Below are positions 1 to 8,724 of a DNA stretch of 64,000 bases, in pieces (within the stretch, counting starts at the first letter, position 1; every line of letters starts with the position of its first letter). Under the pieces are notes generated by a model. The model had not been told where the DNA came from. It searched no databases and saw only the letters and a program-made list of their open reading frames with translations. Source of the stretch: JAGIBJ01 sp032119595 (GTDB lineage Bacteria; Actinomycetota; Thermoleophilia; Solirubrobacterales; Solirubrobacteraceae); the NCBI GenBank assembly GCA_032119595.1, contig JAUMBQ010000005.1, positions 124,001-188,000 on the forward strand. The letters are read 5' to 3'. Both the position numbers and the translations under genes were made by a program.

Positions 1-309
1 CTAGAGAATCTGCTTGCCGAGCGCGTAGCCGATGGCGAAGAACAACAGGATGTCGAGCGCCACGATGAGCGCGACCGCCGCGATGAGCTTGTAGGCGGGC
101 GGATGCGTCCGTGGGGGCGCCGTGGCCTTCCGCGCCGCACGCCGGGACGCACGGGAGGGCTTCTGAGTGGCTCCGGCCTTCGGCGCTTTCGTGCGCTTCT
201 TCCGCTTTCCGAGCCCTTCGAGTTGCGACCGCGCGGGTGCAGGCGCGGAGCCCACCTGCGTCCGGTCCTCCGCCGCCCGAGTCGTGATCCGATCCTCCGG
301 GGTGCTCAT
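1..309 (-). CDS. small single-pass membrane protein of unknown function
   Basis: This 102-residue protein has a hydrophilic, Lys/Arg/Ala-rich N-terminal three quarters and one predicted membrane helix near the C-terminus (about residues 73-99, including AAVALIVALDILLFFAIGYA). Its ATG overlaps the folC stop in an ATGA, so it is probably the third, translationally coupled gene of valS-folC. In mycobacteria a membrane protein also follows valS-folC, but that one has several helices, so this is not clearly the same family. I do not recognise a domain. The TAG stop lies at the first bases of the window, so the gene is complete. Confidence 0.7.
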   Translation of the reverse strand: MSTPEDRITTRAAEDRTQVGSAPAPARSQLEGLGKRKKRTKAPKAGATQKPSRASRRAARKATAPPRTHPPAYKLIAAVALIVALDILLFFAIGYALGKQIL

Positions 310-1802
310 GCGCCGGTCTCCGCCCGAGTGCGCACGGCGCTCGCCAGCGCAAGCGTGCCGCAGATCACGACAAAGCCGCCCGGCCCGGCGGCTTCCCTCG
401 CCGCCGCGATCGCTGCGAGCGGCTCGGCGACGATCTCCACCGTCGCGCCCGGAGCGGCATCCCGCACCACCGCGGCAAGCTGCTGCGGCGGCAGCGCCCG
501 CGGGGAGCCGCAGTCGCAGAGCACGAACCGGTCGACCTGCGGTGCCAACGCCTCGATCATGCCCGCAGCGTCCTTGTCGGCGAACACACTCATGACGGCC
601 ACTCCCCCGCGCTCATGGCCGGCCTCGAGCAGCGACGCAGCGAGGGCGCGCGCGCCCGCAGGGTTGTGCGCGCCATCGAGGATCGTTGCCGGGTGCGAGT
701 CGATCGTCTCGAACCGCGCGGGCATCGCGAACGCGGCGGCGACCTCACGGACGATCCGCAGGTCGAGGGCGCCGAGGTACGTCTCGCAAATGGCCCGTGC
801 CAGCGCGAAGTTCCGCTGCTGGTAGATGGCGCCGAGCTTGCGATCGAGCGGCTCGGGCTTCGCGGTCACGACCTGCGCGCCGACGCGCGCAGCGTGATTG
901 CGGGCGACGATGGTCGCCGCCTCGCTGAGGTCGGCGCCCAGCACAAGCGTCGCGCCAGCGGTGACCACCGCGACCTTCTCCGCGGTGATCGCCTCGATGG
1001 TGTCGCCCAGGAGCTGCGTGTGGTCGAGGTCGACGCTGGTGAGTGCCACGACGGACGCGTCCAGGACGTTGGTGGCATCCAGGCGACCGCCGAGGCCGGC
1101 TTCGATCACGAGCACGTCCGATCCGGCCGCAGCCAGGGCGACGAACGCGCTCGCGGTGTGGGCCTCGAACTGGGTGACTGGATCGCCCGGCTGGTCCACG
1201 CGCACGGCGGCTCGCGCGACGGTCGCGACCGCCGAGGCGTGCTGCTCAGCCGTGACGGGATGCCCGTCGATCTCAATGCGCTCGCGAAGGTTCGCCAGGT
1301 GCGGCGAGAGGAACGCGCCGGGGTGACGGCCGTGGGCGGAAAGGAGCGCGGCGACCATACGGGTCGTCGACGACTTGCCATTGGTACCGACGATGTGGAT
1401 CGCCGGTGCCGCTTGGTGCGGGGCGCCGAGTTCAACCAGGAGCTGCTTGATCCGGTCCAGCGCGAACCGCCACCCCACGAGGTCGCGCGACGCGAGCCAC
1501 GCGTCGGCTTCCTCGTCGGTCCAGAGCTGGCCGGGCGCCGGTGGCGGGACCAGCTCCGCCGGCTCGTTCGGGAGCGCGGTCAGGGCCTGCAGCGGCGAAA
1601 GCGGGAGATCGATCGGGGCATCGAAGCCGGCTGGCCCGTCGGACTCCGAGGGGCGTGGTTGGGCATCCGACGGGCGACCGAACGGTCCGGCGGGGCGCTC
1701 GGGGGCGCCGCCACGCGGCTTCGTTCGTGCGTCGGCAGGCGTATCCAGCCCGCCGGAGATGATCCGCAGACCACCCCGGCCGGGTTCAGCGTCCGAGCTC
1801 AC
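306..1802 (-). CDS. folC: bifunctional dihydrofolate/folylpolyglutamate synthase
   Basis: A Mur-ligase-type enzyme that joins dihydropteroate or tetrahydrofolate to L-glutamate with ATP in cytosolic folate metabolism. The P-loop GTNGKSS is near residue 140, followed by the FolC signatures SPHLANLRERIEIDG, EAGLGGRLDATNV and DLDHTQLLGDT, and later ILDGAHNPAG. The GTG start overlaps the valS stop (GTGA), giving 498 residues. Family members are usually about 420-470 residues; the excess is a Pro/Gly/Arg-rich N-terminal extension of roughly 80 residues with no motif. No better in-frame start is obvious before the conserved core, but the true start could lie within the extension. It is the middle gene of a coupled three-gene operon. 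Confidence 0.93.
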   Translation of the reverse strand: MSSDAEPGRGGLRIISGGLDTPADARTKPRGGAPERPAGPFGRPSDAQPRPSESDGPAGFDAPIDLPLSPLQALTALPNEPAELVPPPAPGQLWTDEEADAWLASRDLVGWRFALDRIKQLLVELGAPHQAAPAIHIVGTNGKSSTTRMVAALLSAHGRHPGAFLSPHLANLRERIEIDGHPVTAEQHASAVATVARAAVRVDQPGDPVTQFEAHTASAFVALAAAGSDVLVIEAGLGGRLDATNVLDASVVALTSVDLDHTQLLGDTIEAITAEKVAVVTAGATLVLGADLSEAATIVARNHAARVGAQVVTAKPEPLDRKLGAIYQQRNFALARAICETYLGALDLRIVREVAAAFAMPARFETIDSHPATILDGAHNPAGARALAASLLEAGHERGGVAVMSVFADKDAAGMIEALAPQVDRFVLCDCGSPRALPPQQLAAVVRDAAPGATVEIVAEPLAAIAAAREAAGPGGFVVICGTLALASAVRTRAETGA

Positions 1803-4447
1803 AGCGCAGCGAGCTGCTCCTCGAGCGCGGCAAGCTTGTCGCGCTCGACCTGAACCACCGCAGCGGGCGCCCGCTCGACGAACTTCGCGTTCGACAGTTT
1901 GCCGTTCAGGCGGCCGATTTCCGTCTCGATCCGCTCGCGTTCGGCGGCCTTCTTCTTGTCGGCCGCTTCGAGGTCGATGAATTCGCTCGGGAGCAGGTCG
2001 ATGTTGATGCCGGCCGTCGTAAGGGTCACGGCACGCTCGCCGGGTTCGTCGGTGAATTCCAAACGAGCGAGGGCCGACAATGACGCGACACGTTCGTCGT
2101 CCAGCGGCTCGCGCAGACGGGCCGGCAGAATGGCGCTCGGCTTCACGTTCATGGTCTCGCGCCAATTGCGGGTGACGGTGACCGCATTGATGAGTTCTTT
2201 GATCCGCTGCTCGGCGGCGTCGTCGATCGCCGACGCATCCGTCTCGGGCCACGAGGCGCTGACGAGCAAGCCGCGATCGTCGCCCGGGAGGTGACTCCAG
2301 AGCTCCTCCGTCACAAACGGGATCACGGGATGCGCGATGCGCAGGGTCTTGTCGATCGCGTAGAGGAGCGTCGCGGCAAGGTCACGCTGGGTGTCCTCAT
2401 CGCCACTGCGCAAGCGCGGCTTGGCAAGTTCGACGAACCAGTCGCACAGGTCGCCGTAGACGAAGTCGTAGAGGCCGAGCGACGCTTTCGCGAACTCAAA
2501 CCCGTCGAGCGACTCGGCGGTCTGCCGGGCGACGCGCTCCAGGCGCGACAGGATCCAGCGGTCCGCGTCAGTTCGCGGCCTGGGCTCGGCGTCAATGTCG
2601 CCGAGGCCAAGTTCCTCGAGCTGGAGCAGCACGAAGCGCGTGGCGTTGAACAGCTTGTTCGCAAGCTGCTGGCCTTGCTGAACCTTGTCCTCGCTGAAGC
2701 GGACATCCTGCGTGGTCGAGATCGCGAGCAGCCCGAAGCGCACAGCGTCGGCGCCGTAGGCCGGGAAGTCGCCGCCCTGCTTGAACACGGGCGGGCGCGG
2801 GCCACCGTTGATCACGTCCAGCGGGTCGATGCCGGTGCCGAGCGACTTGCTCATGCGGCGCCCGTCCGGAGCCTGGATCACCGAGTGGATGTAGACGTCG
2901 CGGAATGGGACATCGCCGCCGAAGCGCAGACCAAGCATGACCATACGGGCGACCCAGAGGTGCAGGATGTCGCGGGCGGTCGAGAGGACGCTCGTCGGGT
3001 AGAAGTCGGCGAGATCGTCGTGGTTTTCGGGCCAGCCGAGCGTCGCGAACGGCCACAGGCCGGAGCTGAACCACGTGTCCATGACGTCCGGGTCGCGGGT
3101 CCAGCCGTCGCCCTGCGGCGGCTCGATCCCGACGTACGTCTCGGTCGGGTTCTCGGTATCGCCGCGGTAGTAGACCGGAAGCTGGTGACCCCACCAGAGC
3201 TGGCGACTCACGCACCATGGGCGGATCTCTTTGAGCCAGTCGATGTACCGGCGCGACTGGACCGGCGGGTGGATCTTGACCCGGCCTTCGGTGACCGCGT
3301 CGATGGCGGGCCGCGCGAGTTCGTCCATGTTCATGAACCACTGCAGTGAGATGAGCGGCTCGATGCGGGAGCCCGAGCGCTGGGAGAACGGCACCGTGTG
3401 CACGTACGGCTCCTCGGAGCGCAGCGCGCCGCTCGCCTTCAGGGCGTCCACGACGGCCGTCTTGGCCTCGTCCGTCGTGAGTCCGGCGAACTCGCCCGCC
3501 AGCTCGGTCATGCGGCCGTCTTCACCGATCGCCGACGGCGCCGGCAGCTTGTGGCGGCGGCCGATGTCGAAGTCGTTGGGATCGTGGCCGGGGGTGATCT
3601 TCAGCGCACCGGAACCGAAGTCCATCTTCACGTACGTGTCGGCGATGACGGGGATCGTCCGGCCGCCCGAGAGCGGCAGCTCAACGTGGCGGCCGATCGC
3701 ACCGGCGTACCGCTCGTCGTGCGGGTGCACCGCCACGGCGACGTCGCCGAACATCGTCTCCGGGCGCACCGTCGCGACGATGATCTCGCCGTCGCCGTCA
3801 GCGAACGGGTACGCGATCGAGTAGAGCGCGTCCTCGACGCCCTCCTTCTCCTCGACCTCGAGGTCCGAGATCGCCGAGCCGCTGCCCGGGTCCCAATTGA
3901 CCATGTAGTGGTCGCGGTAGATCAGGCCCTGCTCGAAGAGTTCGATGAAGACCTTCTGGACCGCGAGCACGTAGCCGTCGTCCATCGTGAAGCGCTCGTC
4001 GGAGTAGTCGCACGACGCGCCGATCCGCTTGAACTGCTCGATGATCTTGCCGCCGTACTCCTTGCGCCAAGCCTGCGTCTCGGTGATGAACGCCTCACGA
4101 CCGAGTTCCTCGCGACTGCGACCTTCGCGCGCAAGCTTCTTCTCGACCTGGGTCTGCGTGGCGATGCCAGCGTGATCGGTGCCGAGGATCCACTTCGTGC
4201 GCTTGCCGCGCATGCGGTTGAGCCGGATCAGCGAGTCCTGGATCGAACCATTGAGCGCGTGGCCCATATGGAGCACGCCGGTGACGTTCGGCGGCGGGAT
4301 CGCGATCGAGTACGTCTCCTCGTCCGGATTCGTGGGGTCCGCCGGGGGCGTCTCGTACGCGCCGGAGGCAAGCCAACGCTCGACGATCTCCGGCTCAACC
4401 TCGGCCGGTTCGTAGCGCGTGCGGGTGCTGAGATCGGATGCAGGCAT
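1799..4447 (-). CDS. valS: valine--tRNA ligase
   Basis: A class I aminoacyl-tRNA synthetase that charges tRNA-Val in the cytosol. The HIGH-type motif is HMGH at residues 60-63 (context PPPNVTGVLHMGHALN) and the KMSKS-type loop is RMSKSLGTG near residue 532. The CP1 editing domain lies between them, followed by an anticodon-binding domain and the C-terminal coiled-coil arm typical of ValRS (EIGRLNGKLSNAKFVERAP). The length of 882 residues is normal. A GAGG ribosome site precedes the ATG. It heads the operon with folC. Its upstream region holds the 71-bp repeat array, so any promoter lies within about 110 bp of the start. Confidence 0.97.
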   Translation of the reverse strand: MPASDLSTRTRYEPAEVEPEIVERWLASGAYETPPADPTNPDEETYSIAIPPPNVTGVLHMGHALNGSIQDSLIRLNRMRGKRTKWILGTDHAGIATQTQVEKKLAREGRSREELGREAFITETQAWRKEYGGKIIEQFKRIGASCDYSDERFTMDDGYVLAVQKVFIELFEQGLIYRDHYMVNWDPGSGSAISDLEVEEKEGVEDALYSIAYPFADGDGEIIVATVRPETMFGDVAVAVHPHDERYAGAIGRHVELPLSGGRTIPVIADTYVKMDFGSGALKITPGHDPNDFDIGRRHKLPAPSAIGEDGRMTELAGEFAGLTTDEAKTAVVDALKASGALRSEEPYVHTVPFSQRSGSRIEPLISLQWFMNMDELARPAIDAVTEGRVKIHPPVQSRRYIDWLKEIRPWCVSRQLWWGHQLPVYYRGDTENPTETYVGIEPPQGDGWTRDPDVMDTWFSSGLWPFATLGWPENHDDLADFYPTSVLSTARDILHLWVARMVMLGLRFGGDVPFRDVYIHSVIQAPDGRRMSKSLGTGIDPLDVINGGPRPPVFKQGGDFPAYGADAVRFGLLAISTTQDVRFSEDKVQQGQQLANKLFNATRFVLLQLEELGLGDIDAEPRPRTDADRWILSRLERVARQTAESLDGFEFAKASLGLYDFVYGDLCDWFVELAKPRLRSGDEDTQRDLAATLLYAIDKTLRIAHPVIPFVTEELWSHLPGDDRGLLVSASWPETDASAIDDAAEQRIKELINAVTVTRNWRETMNVKPSAILPARLREPLDDERVASLSALARLEFTDEPGERAVTLTTAGINIDLLPSEFIDLEAADKKKAAERERIETEIGRLNGKLSNAKFVERAPAAVVQVERDKLAALEEQLAAL

Positions 4448-4562
4448 CGACCTCGAGAGTCTACGGAGGCTGCCTGCGGGACGGCGCGGCGTGGGTCAGG
4501 ACCGCCGACCACGCCGGTCACGGCCACCCAACGAATCGCAAGGGGGCCGTCGACGAAGTCCG

Positions 4563-4763
4563 CCGGCACGAAGTTGGGTCGGATTCCGCTGGCCATGCCA
4601 GCCGAATCCAACCCAGTCTCGACCTCGACTCCACCGGCACGAAGTTGGGTCGGATCTCGCTGGCCATGCCAGCCGAATCCAACCCAGTCTCGACCTCGAC
4701 TCCACCGGCACGAAGTTGGGTCGGATTCCGCTGGCCATGCCAGCCGAATCCAACCCAGTTTCG
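4563..4763. repeat. upstream array of three 71-bp palindromic repeats
   Basis: Three nearly identical direct units start at 4563, 4634 and 4705 (exact 71-bp period; the last lacks its tail). Each holds a 41-nt imperfect palindrome, for example 4575-4615, with arms starting TGGGTCGGATT and ending AATCCAACCCA around a CAT centre. The remaining ~30 bp is a conserved linker. One arm mismatch in each unit becomes a G-U pair if the lower strand is transcribed. Because 71 is not a multiple of three, the tract is not coding. A diverged array with the same period lies at 5868-6062. Confidence 0.9.
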
Positions 4764-4840
4764 CAAGGGACCAGCGACGTCACACGAGGAATTTTGCGGA
4801 AAGGGGGGCGAATTTTGCTCCGCCAAACCCTCTTATAGAT

Positions 4841-5827
4841 ATGGACCCAAATGTTCCGGTGCCGTTTTCCGTCTCGCGCAGCGCGCGGCGTCGCTCCCAG
4901 AAAGCACGCGATGTGGCGCTGGCCGAGTTCGCCGCAGGACAGTGGGGCGTAGTTTCCCGCGATCAGCTTTATGACCTTGGGTACAGCGAACCTCAGGTCG
5001 ACGGACGCGTTGGCCGAACGCTCTGGTCGATCAATCCGGACGCATTTGCCGTCGGGCATCCCGGCATTAGTCGGCTCGCCCGCGGAAAGGCCACGCTCCT
5101 CTACACCGGGGAGCGATCCGGGCTCTCACACATGAGCGCAGCTCGCGTCTGGGAGATGGTCGGGCGCGCGACCGACGGCCCGATCCACGTGAGTCTGCTC
5201 GACCGCATTTCGCTGACGGACCCGCCAGGCGTGAACCTCCACCGCCCACGATCGCTCCGCCTAGAGGACCTGGTCGATCACCGAGGCCTGCGCCTCACCA
5301 CCCCGGAGCGCACGCTCGCGGACCTCCTTGCGGAGTCGACGGTTGCTGAGATCACGCGCATGCTCGAGCAGATGGTCACGCACCTGGGGCGGTCTCCAGA
5401 CGATCTCCACCAGTGGGGACATGCACTCAAGCACGTGACTGGCAAGTGGAAACTCGTGCGCTCGTTGGACCATGTCGCCGGGCCTGCCGTGATCCGTAGC
5501 GAGTTCGAGTCACTCTTTCGCTCGGTCTGTCAGGAGGGTGGGCTCCCGGTCGCGAACACCAACGTCAAAATTGGCGCCTGGGAGGTCGACGCGGTCTTCC
5601 CGAACGAGCGAGTGGCCATCGAGCTTGATAGCTATCGGTGGCACGGCGGCCGGTGGCAGTTCCACCGCGACCGTCGCAAGGGGCTGGCGATCAGTCGGGC
5701 CGGCTACGAACTTCTTCGGATCTCGTGGCCACAGCTCAAGTACGACCGCCGTGACGTCATCGAGGCCGTGAAGTACGCGCTCGCGCGCGGCGACGCCCGC
5801 CGCGCGAACTCGGTCCCCGCCGCCTGA
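4841..5827 (+). CDS. DUF559/AbiEi-type protein with PD-(D/E)XK nuclease-like C-terminus
   Basis: A 328-residue protein. Residues 20-80 resemble the winged-helix, AbiEi-like N-terminus common to this group (GVVSRDQLYDLGYSEPQV), followed by a middle region with the TTPERTLADLL signature. The C-terminus looks like a Vsr/DUF559-type nuclease fold with D250 (WEVDAVF), E261 and D263 (IELDSYRWHGG) as the likely metal site and a last strand YELLRISWPQLK. Start is the ATG after an A/T-richer stretch (TCTTATAGAT). It stands alone, bracketed by two homologous palindromic arrays. Substrate is unknown. Such genes are common in actinobacteria and may be antitoxin-, repair- or mobility-related; I cannot choose between these. 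Confidence 0.75.
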   Translation: MDPNVPVPFSVSRSARRRSQKARDVALAEFAAGQWGVVSRDQLYDLGYSEPQVDGRVGRTLWSINPDAFAVGHPGISRLARGKATLLYTGERSGLSHMSAARVWEMVGRATDGPIHVSLLDRISLTDPPGVNLHRPRSLRLEDLVDHRGLRLTTPERTLADLLAESTVAEITRMLEQMVTHLGRSPDDLHQWGHALKHVTGKWKLVRSLDHVAGPAVIRSEFESLFRSVCQEGGLPVANTNVKIGAWEVDAVFPNERVAIELDSYRWHGGRWQFHRDRRKGLAISRAGYELLRISWPQLKYDRRDVIEAVKYALARGDARRANSVPAA

Positions 5828-5867
5828 GTCCCGAACTGATCTCCCCCTCAAGTGGGAAGCAGGTCCG

Positions 5868-6062
5868 GAATCGCGGAGTTGGGTTGGATCTCGCTGGCCA
5901 TGCCAGGCGAAAGCAACCCAGTTTCGCGCTCGATTCCGCCGACACGAAGTTGGGTTGGATTCCGCTGGACATGCCGGGCGAAAGCAACCCAGTTTTGCGC
6001 TCGATTCCGCCGACACGAAGTTGGGGTAGATTCCGCTGGACATGCCAGCCCAAAGCAACCCA
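5868..6062. repeat. downstream array of three diverged 71-bp palindromic repeats
   Basis: Three units with conserved TTGGG(T/G) starts at 5879, 5950 and 6021, again at exactly 71-bp spacing. They are homologous to the array at 4563-4763: the linker (CGCTCGATTCCGCCGACACG) matches the upstream linker with a few substitutions, and the 41-nt palindrome (for example 5880-5920) keeps the outer TGGGTTG/CAACCCA arms and the central CAT. The inner arms have diverged (GGATT versus GAAAGC). About 100 bp of very GC-rich sequence without recognised features separates this array from the next gene. Confidence 0.88.
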
Positions 6063-6167
6063 ACTTCGTTAGGGCCGCTTCGGTGCCCGCCAGCCGGCTC
6101 GAAGGCGACGCGCGCCGGTCGTGGCAACCGAAGCGCCGTTGCCCGCGCCGCCGCTGCGACGCGCCGC

Positions 6168-6491
6168 TTACCCGCGGCGCAGCGGCGCGCGGCGCCGGCC
6201 CGCGTGCCGGCCGGCGAGCGGCGCGAGGTCGCGGCCCAGGCCGGGGATGTCGGCGCGCTTGACGATGTTGGAGATCTCCGTGCGCTGCTGGGGCGTGAGG
6301 TGCATCGGCCGCCCCTTCGAAGCCTTCACCAGCTCGGCGAGGCGCGCACGGTCGGCCGGCGAGACGCGCTTCCAGTGGTCGCGGAGCACCACCGCGGCCT
6401 GCCCGACCAGGACCCACGGCAGCGTGCGGCTACCGACGGAGCGATTGCGGGAACGATGAGAGCGCGTGAACCGGGACATGATGGCGGCCAT
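6168..6491 (-). CDS. small basic protein of unknown function
   Basis: About 107 residues, Arg-rich at both ends, with a helical core (LPWVLVGQAAVVLRDHW then VSPADRARLAELVKASKG, then LTPQQRTEISNIVKRADIPG). The ATG at 6491 is preferred because GGAG lies eight bases upstream; an in-frame ATG at 6515 is the alternative. I recognise no family, although similar short proteins with a DHWKRVSPADR-type stretch are, from memory, common in this actinobacterial group. It lies downstream of clpX on the same strand, about 110 bp away. Function unknown. Confidence 0.6.
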   Translation of the reverse strand: MAAIMSRFTRSHRSRNRSVGSRTLPWVLVGQAAVVLRDHWKRVSPADRARLAELVKASKGRPMHLTPQQRTEISNIVKRADIPGLGRDLAPLAGRHAGRRRAPLRRG

Positions 6492-6601
6492 TCTAGAGGC
6501 TCCGGTCGGCGGCATGGACAGGTCCCATCCCGCTGATAGCCAACCCGTCGCGGGCTGAACCCGGGCCAGCGAACCAACGGAGCCGGTCAGGCGGCGTGCC
6601 G

Positions 6602-7876
6602 TTACGCGAGCTTGGCGTCGTCGTCGGCTTCGGCCGACGAGGACGAGGTCGTCACGAGCGTGGGCTGGCGGCCCTGCTCGACCGTCTCGCGCGTCACGAG
6701 GCAGGTCTGCACGTCCGGGCGGGACGGCAGCTCGAACTGCACGTCGAGGAGGATCTCCTCGACGATCGAGCGCAGACCACGGGCACCGGTCTCGCGAGCG
6801 AGGGCCTTCTCGGCGATGGCCTCGAGGGCACCCTGCTGAAAGCGCAGCTCGATCCCGTCGAACTCGAATGAGCGCTGGAACTGCCGGACCAGCGCGTTGC
6901 GCGGCTCGGTGAGGATGTGCACGAGGTCTTCGCGACGGAGCTGGTTGACCGCGGTCACGACCGGGAGCCGGCCGATGAACTCGGGGATCAGGCCGTAGGA
7001 CACGAGGTCCTCCGGAAGCGTCTGCTGGAACATCGCCCCTGGGTCGTGGTCGGCCTTGCCTGAGACCTGCGCCCCGAAGCCGACGCCACCCTTGCCGACG
7101 CGGCGCGCAATGATCTCGTCGAGACCGGCGAATGCGCCACCGCAGATGAAGAGCACGTTGGTCGTGTCGACCGTGAGGTATTCCTGGTGCGGGTGCTTGC
7201 GGCCACCCTGCGGCGGCACCGAAGACTGCGTGCCTTCGAGGATCTTCAGCAGGGCCTGCTGCACACCTTCGCCGGACACGTCACGCGTGATCGACGGGTT
7301 CTCGGACTTGCGGGCGATCTTGTCGATCTCATCGATGTAGATGATCCCCGTCTCGGCCTTCTTGACGTCGTAGTCGGCGGCCTGAATGAGCTTGAGGAGA
7401 ATGTTCTCGACATCCTCACCCACGTAGCCGGCCTCCGTCAGTGCCGTCGCATCGGCGATGCAGAACGGGACGTTCAGCATGCGGGCGAGCGTCTGGACCA
7501 ACAGCGTCTTGCCGGAGCCCGTTGGCCCGAGCATGAGGATGTTGGACTTCTGCAGCTCGACGTCTTGCTCCCCCGCCTGGAGGAGCTGGACGCGCTTGTA
7601 GTGGTTGTAGACGGCGACCGACAGGGAGCGCTTGGCGCTCTCCTGACCGATCACGTAGTCATCGAGCACCGCGCTGATCTCGCGCGGCTTGGGCAACGAC
7701 CCCAGGTCGACGGCCGGCGCCGCGGCGAGTTCATCGTCGATGAGCTCGCCGCAGATGTCGATACAGACGTCGCAAATGAAGACCCCGTTGCCGGTGATCA
7801 TCTTCTTTACCTGGCGCTGTGAGCGCCCGCAGAAGCTGCAGAGGACCTGCTTGTCGGTGTCGGTCGTGCGATCCAT
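6602..7876 (-). CDS. clpX: ATP-dependent Clp protease ATP-binding subunit ClpX
   Basis: AAA+ unfoldase that recognises, unfolds and feeds substrates to ClpP. The N-terminal zinc-binding domain has the C4 pattern CSFCGRS...CDVCIDIC (residues 13-42). The Walker A motif is GPTGSGKT and Walker B is IIYIDEIDKI; the IGF-type ClpP-docking loop is replaced by a VGFGAQ context, as in many ClpX proteins, and the C-terminal small AAA domain contains GARGLRSIVEEILLD. Length 424 is typical. It follows clpP by 36 bp on the same strand, so the two are probably co-transcribed. Confidence 0.97.
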   Translation of the reverse strand: MDRTTDTDKQVLCSFCGRSQRQVKKMITGNGVFICDVCIDICGELIDDELAAAPAVDLGSLPKPREISAVLDDYVIGQESAKRSLSVAVYNHYKRVQLLQAGEQDVELQKSNILMLGPTGSGKTLLVQTLARMLNVPFCIADATALTEAGYVGEDVENILLKLIQAADYDVKKAETGIIYIDEIDKIARKSENPSITRDVSGEGVQQALLKILEGTQSSVPPQGGRKHPHQEYLTVDTTNVLFICGGAFAGLDEIIARRVGKGGVGFGAQVSGKADHDPGAMFQQTLPEDLVSYGLIPEFIGRLPVVTAVNQLRREDLVHILTEPRNALVRQFQRSFEFDGIELRFQQGALEAIAEKALARETGARGLRSIVEEILLDVQFELPSRPDVQTCLVTRETVEQGRQPTLVTTSSSSAEADDDAKLA

Positions 7877-7912
7877 GGTCTTCTAGGGGTGTCGGTGCCT
7901 GAGCCGGGGCCT

Positions 7913-8497
7913 TTAGCGGCTGGCGCGAACGGCGTCGATCAGGCCGTATTCCTTCGCTTCGTCTGCAGAGAGGAAGTAGTCGCGCTCGGTGTCCTTGCGG
8001 ACCTTCTCGTAGTCCTGACCGGAGTGCAGCGCAAGGATGTGATCGAGGCGCTGACGCACGTCGATGATCTCCTTCGCGTGGATCTCGATGTCGGTCGCCT
8101 GGCCGGAGAAGCCGGAGGAGACCTGGTGAATCATGATCTTCGAGTTCGGCAGCGCCATGCGCTTGCCAGGAGCACCGCCGGCAAGGAGCACGGCGCCCAT
8201 GCTCATGGCCATGCCGATGCACATCGTCGACACGTCGGGCTTGATGAACTGCATCGTGTCGTAGATCGCGAGGCCGGCATACACCGAGCCACCGGGCGAG
8301 TTGATGTAGATCGAGATGTCCTTGTCGGGATCCTCGCTCTCCAGGTGGAGAAGCTGGGCGACGATCAGGTTCGCGATCTGGTCGTCCACGGGAGTGCCGA
8401 GGAAGATGACGCGTTCGTTGAGGAGCCTCGAGTAGATGTCGAAGGCGCGCTCACCGCGGGACGTCTGCTCGACGACCATGGGGACCATTGGGCTCAT
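7913..8497 (-). CDS. clpP: ATP-dependent Clp protease proteolytic subunit ClpP
   Basis: Serine peptidase forming the barrel partner of ClpX. The catalytic Ser is in MAMSMGAVLLAGG, His in MIHQVSSGFSG, and Asp in DTERDYFLSADEAKEYG. The Gly-rich loop INSPGGSVYAG precedes them. 194 residues is normal for a mature-like ClpP with little or no propeptide. The His is followed by QV where most homologues have QP, a mild deviation. It is upstream of clpX. Actinobacteria often carry two or more clpP genes; only one is in this window. Confidence 0.96.
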   Translation of the reverse strand: MSPMVPMVVEQTSRGERAFDIYSRLLNERVIFLGTPVDDQIANLIVAQLLHLESEDPDKDISIYINSPGGSVYAGLAIYDTMQFIKPDVSTMCIGMAMSMGAVLLAGGAPGKRMALPNSKIMIHQVSSGFSGQATDIEIHAKEIIDVRQRLDHILALHSGQDYEKVRKDTERDYFLSADEAKEYGLIDAVRASR

Positions 8498-8531
8498 GCT
8501 GGGGCGTGACTTTCTCGCGGAGGAAGGGGAT

Positions 8532-8553
8532 TAGCCTGCTGCAGTGCAGGCTA
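8532..8553. promoter_or_regulatory. perfect 8-bp inverted repeat upstream of clpP
   Basis: TAGCCTGC and GCAGGCTA arms flank the hexamer TGCAGT, 35-56 bp before the clpP start, in the 5' region of clpP-clpX. It could be a repressor or activator site or an mRNA hairpin. It does not match the ClgR consensus I remember (GTTCGC-N5-GCGAAC). The remainder of 8498-8724 shows nothing else I can call. Confidence 0.4.
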
Positions 8554-8724
8554 CTAGCCCTGGTCCCGGGGCTGTCCGTCGACAATCGACGTTTGCACGC
8601 TCCGTTGCCAGTCCGCTCGGCGGATGGTGGAGTCACCCGGGGACAGGGCTCCCGAGAGCGTAGTGATGCTCCCGGAACCCATACCCCGATTCACCCGTCC
8701 GGCGTGGGCCGGACGGGGCGGTCG

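Noticed and set aside
3398..4840. Long upper-strand frame leading into the DUF559 gene
   Set aside because: It is antisense to valS and through the repeats; the domain homology and A/T-rich leader begin at the ATG at 4841.
4518..4974. Overlapping frames across the upstream repeat array that give W/G/P/N-rich peptides
   Set aside because: The 71-bp unit is not a multiple of three, so each unit shifts the frame; the peptides are products of the repeats, not conserved proteins.
4563..6062. CRISPR array
   Set aside because: Only three units per block, 71-bp period with conserved rather than unique linkers, and no cas genes.
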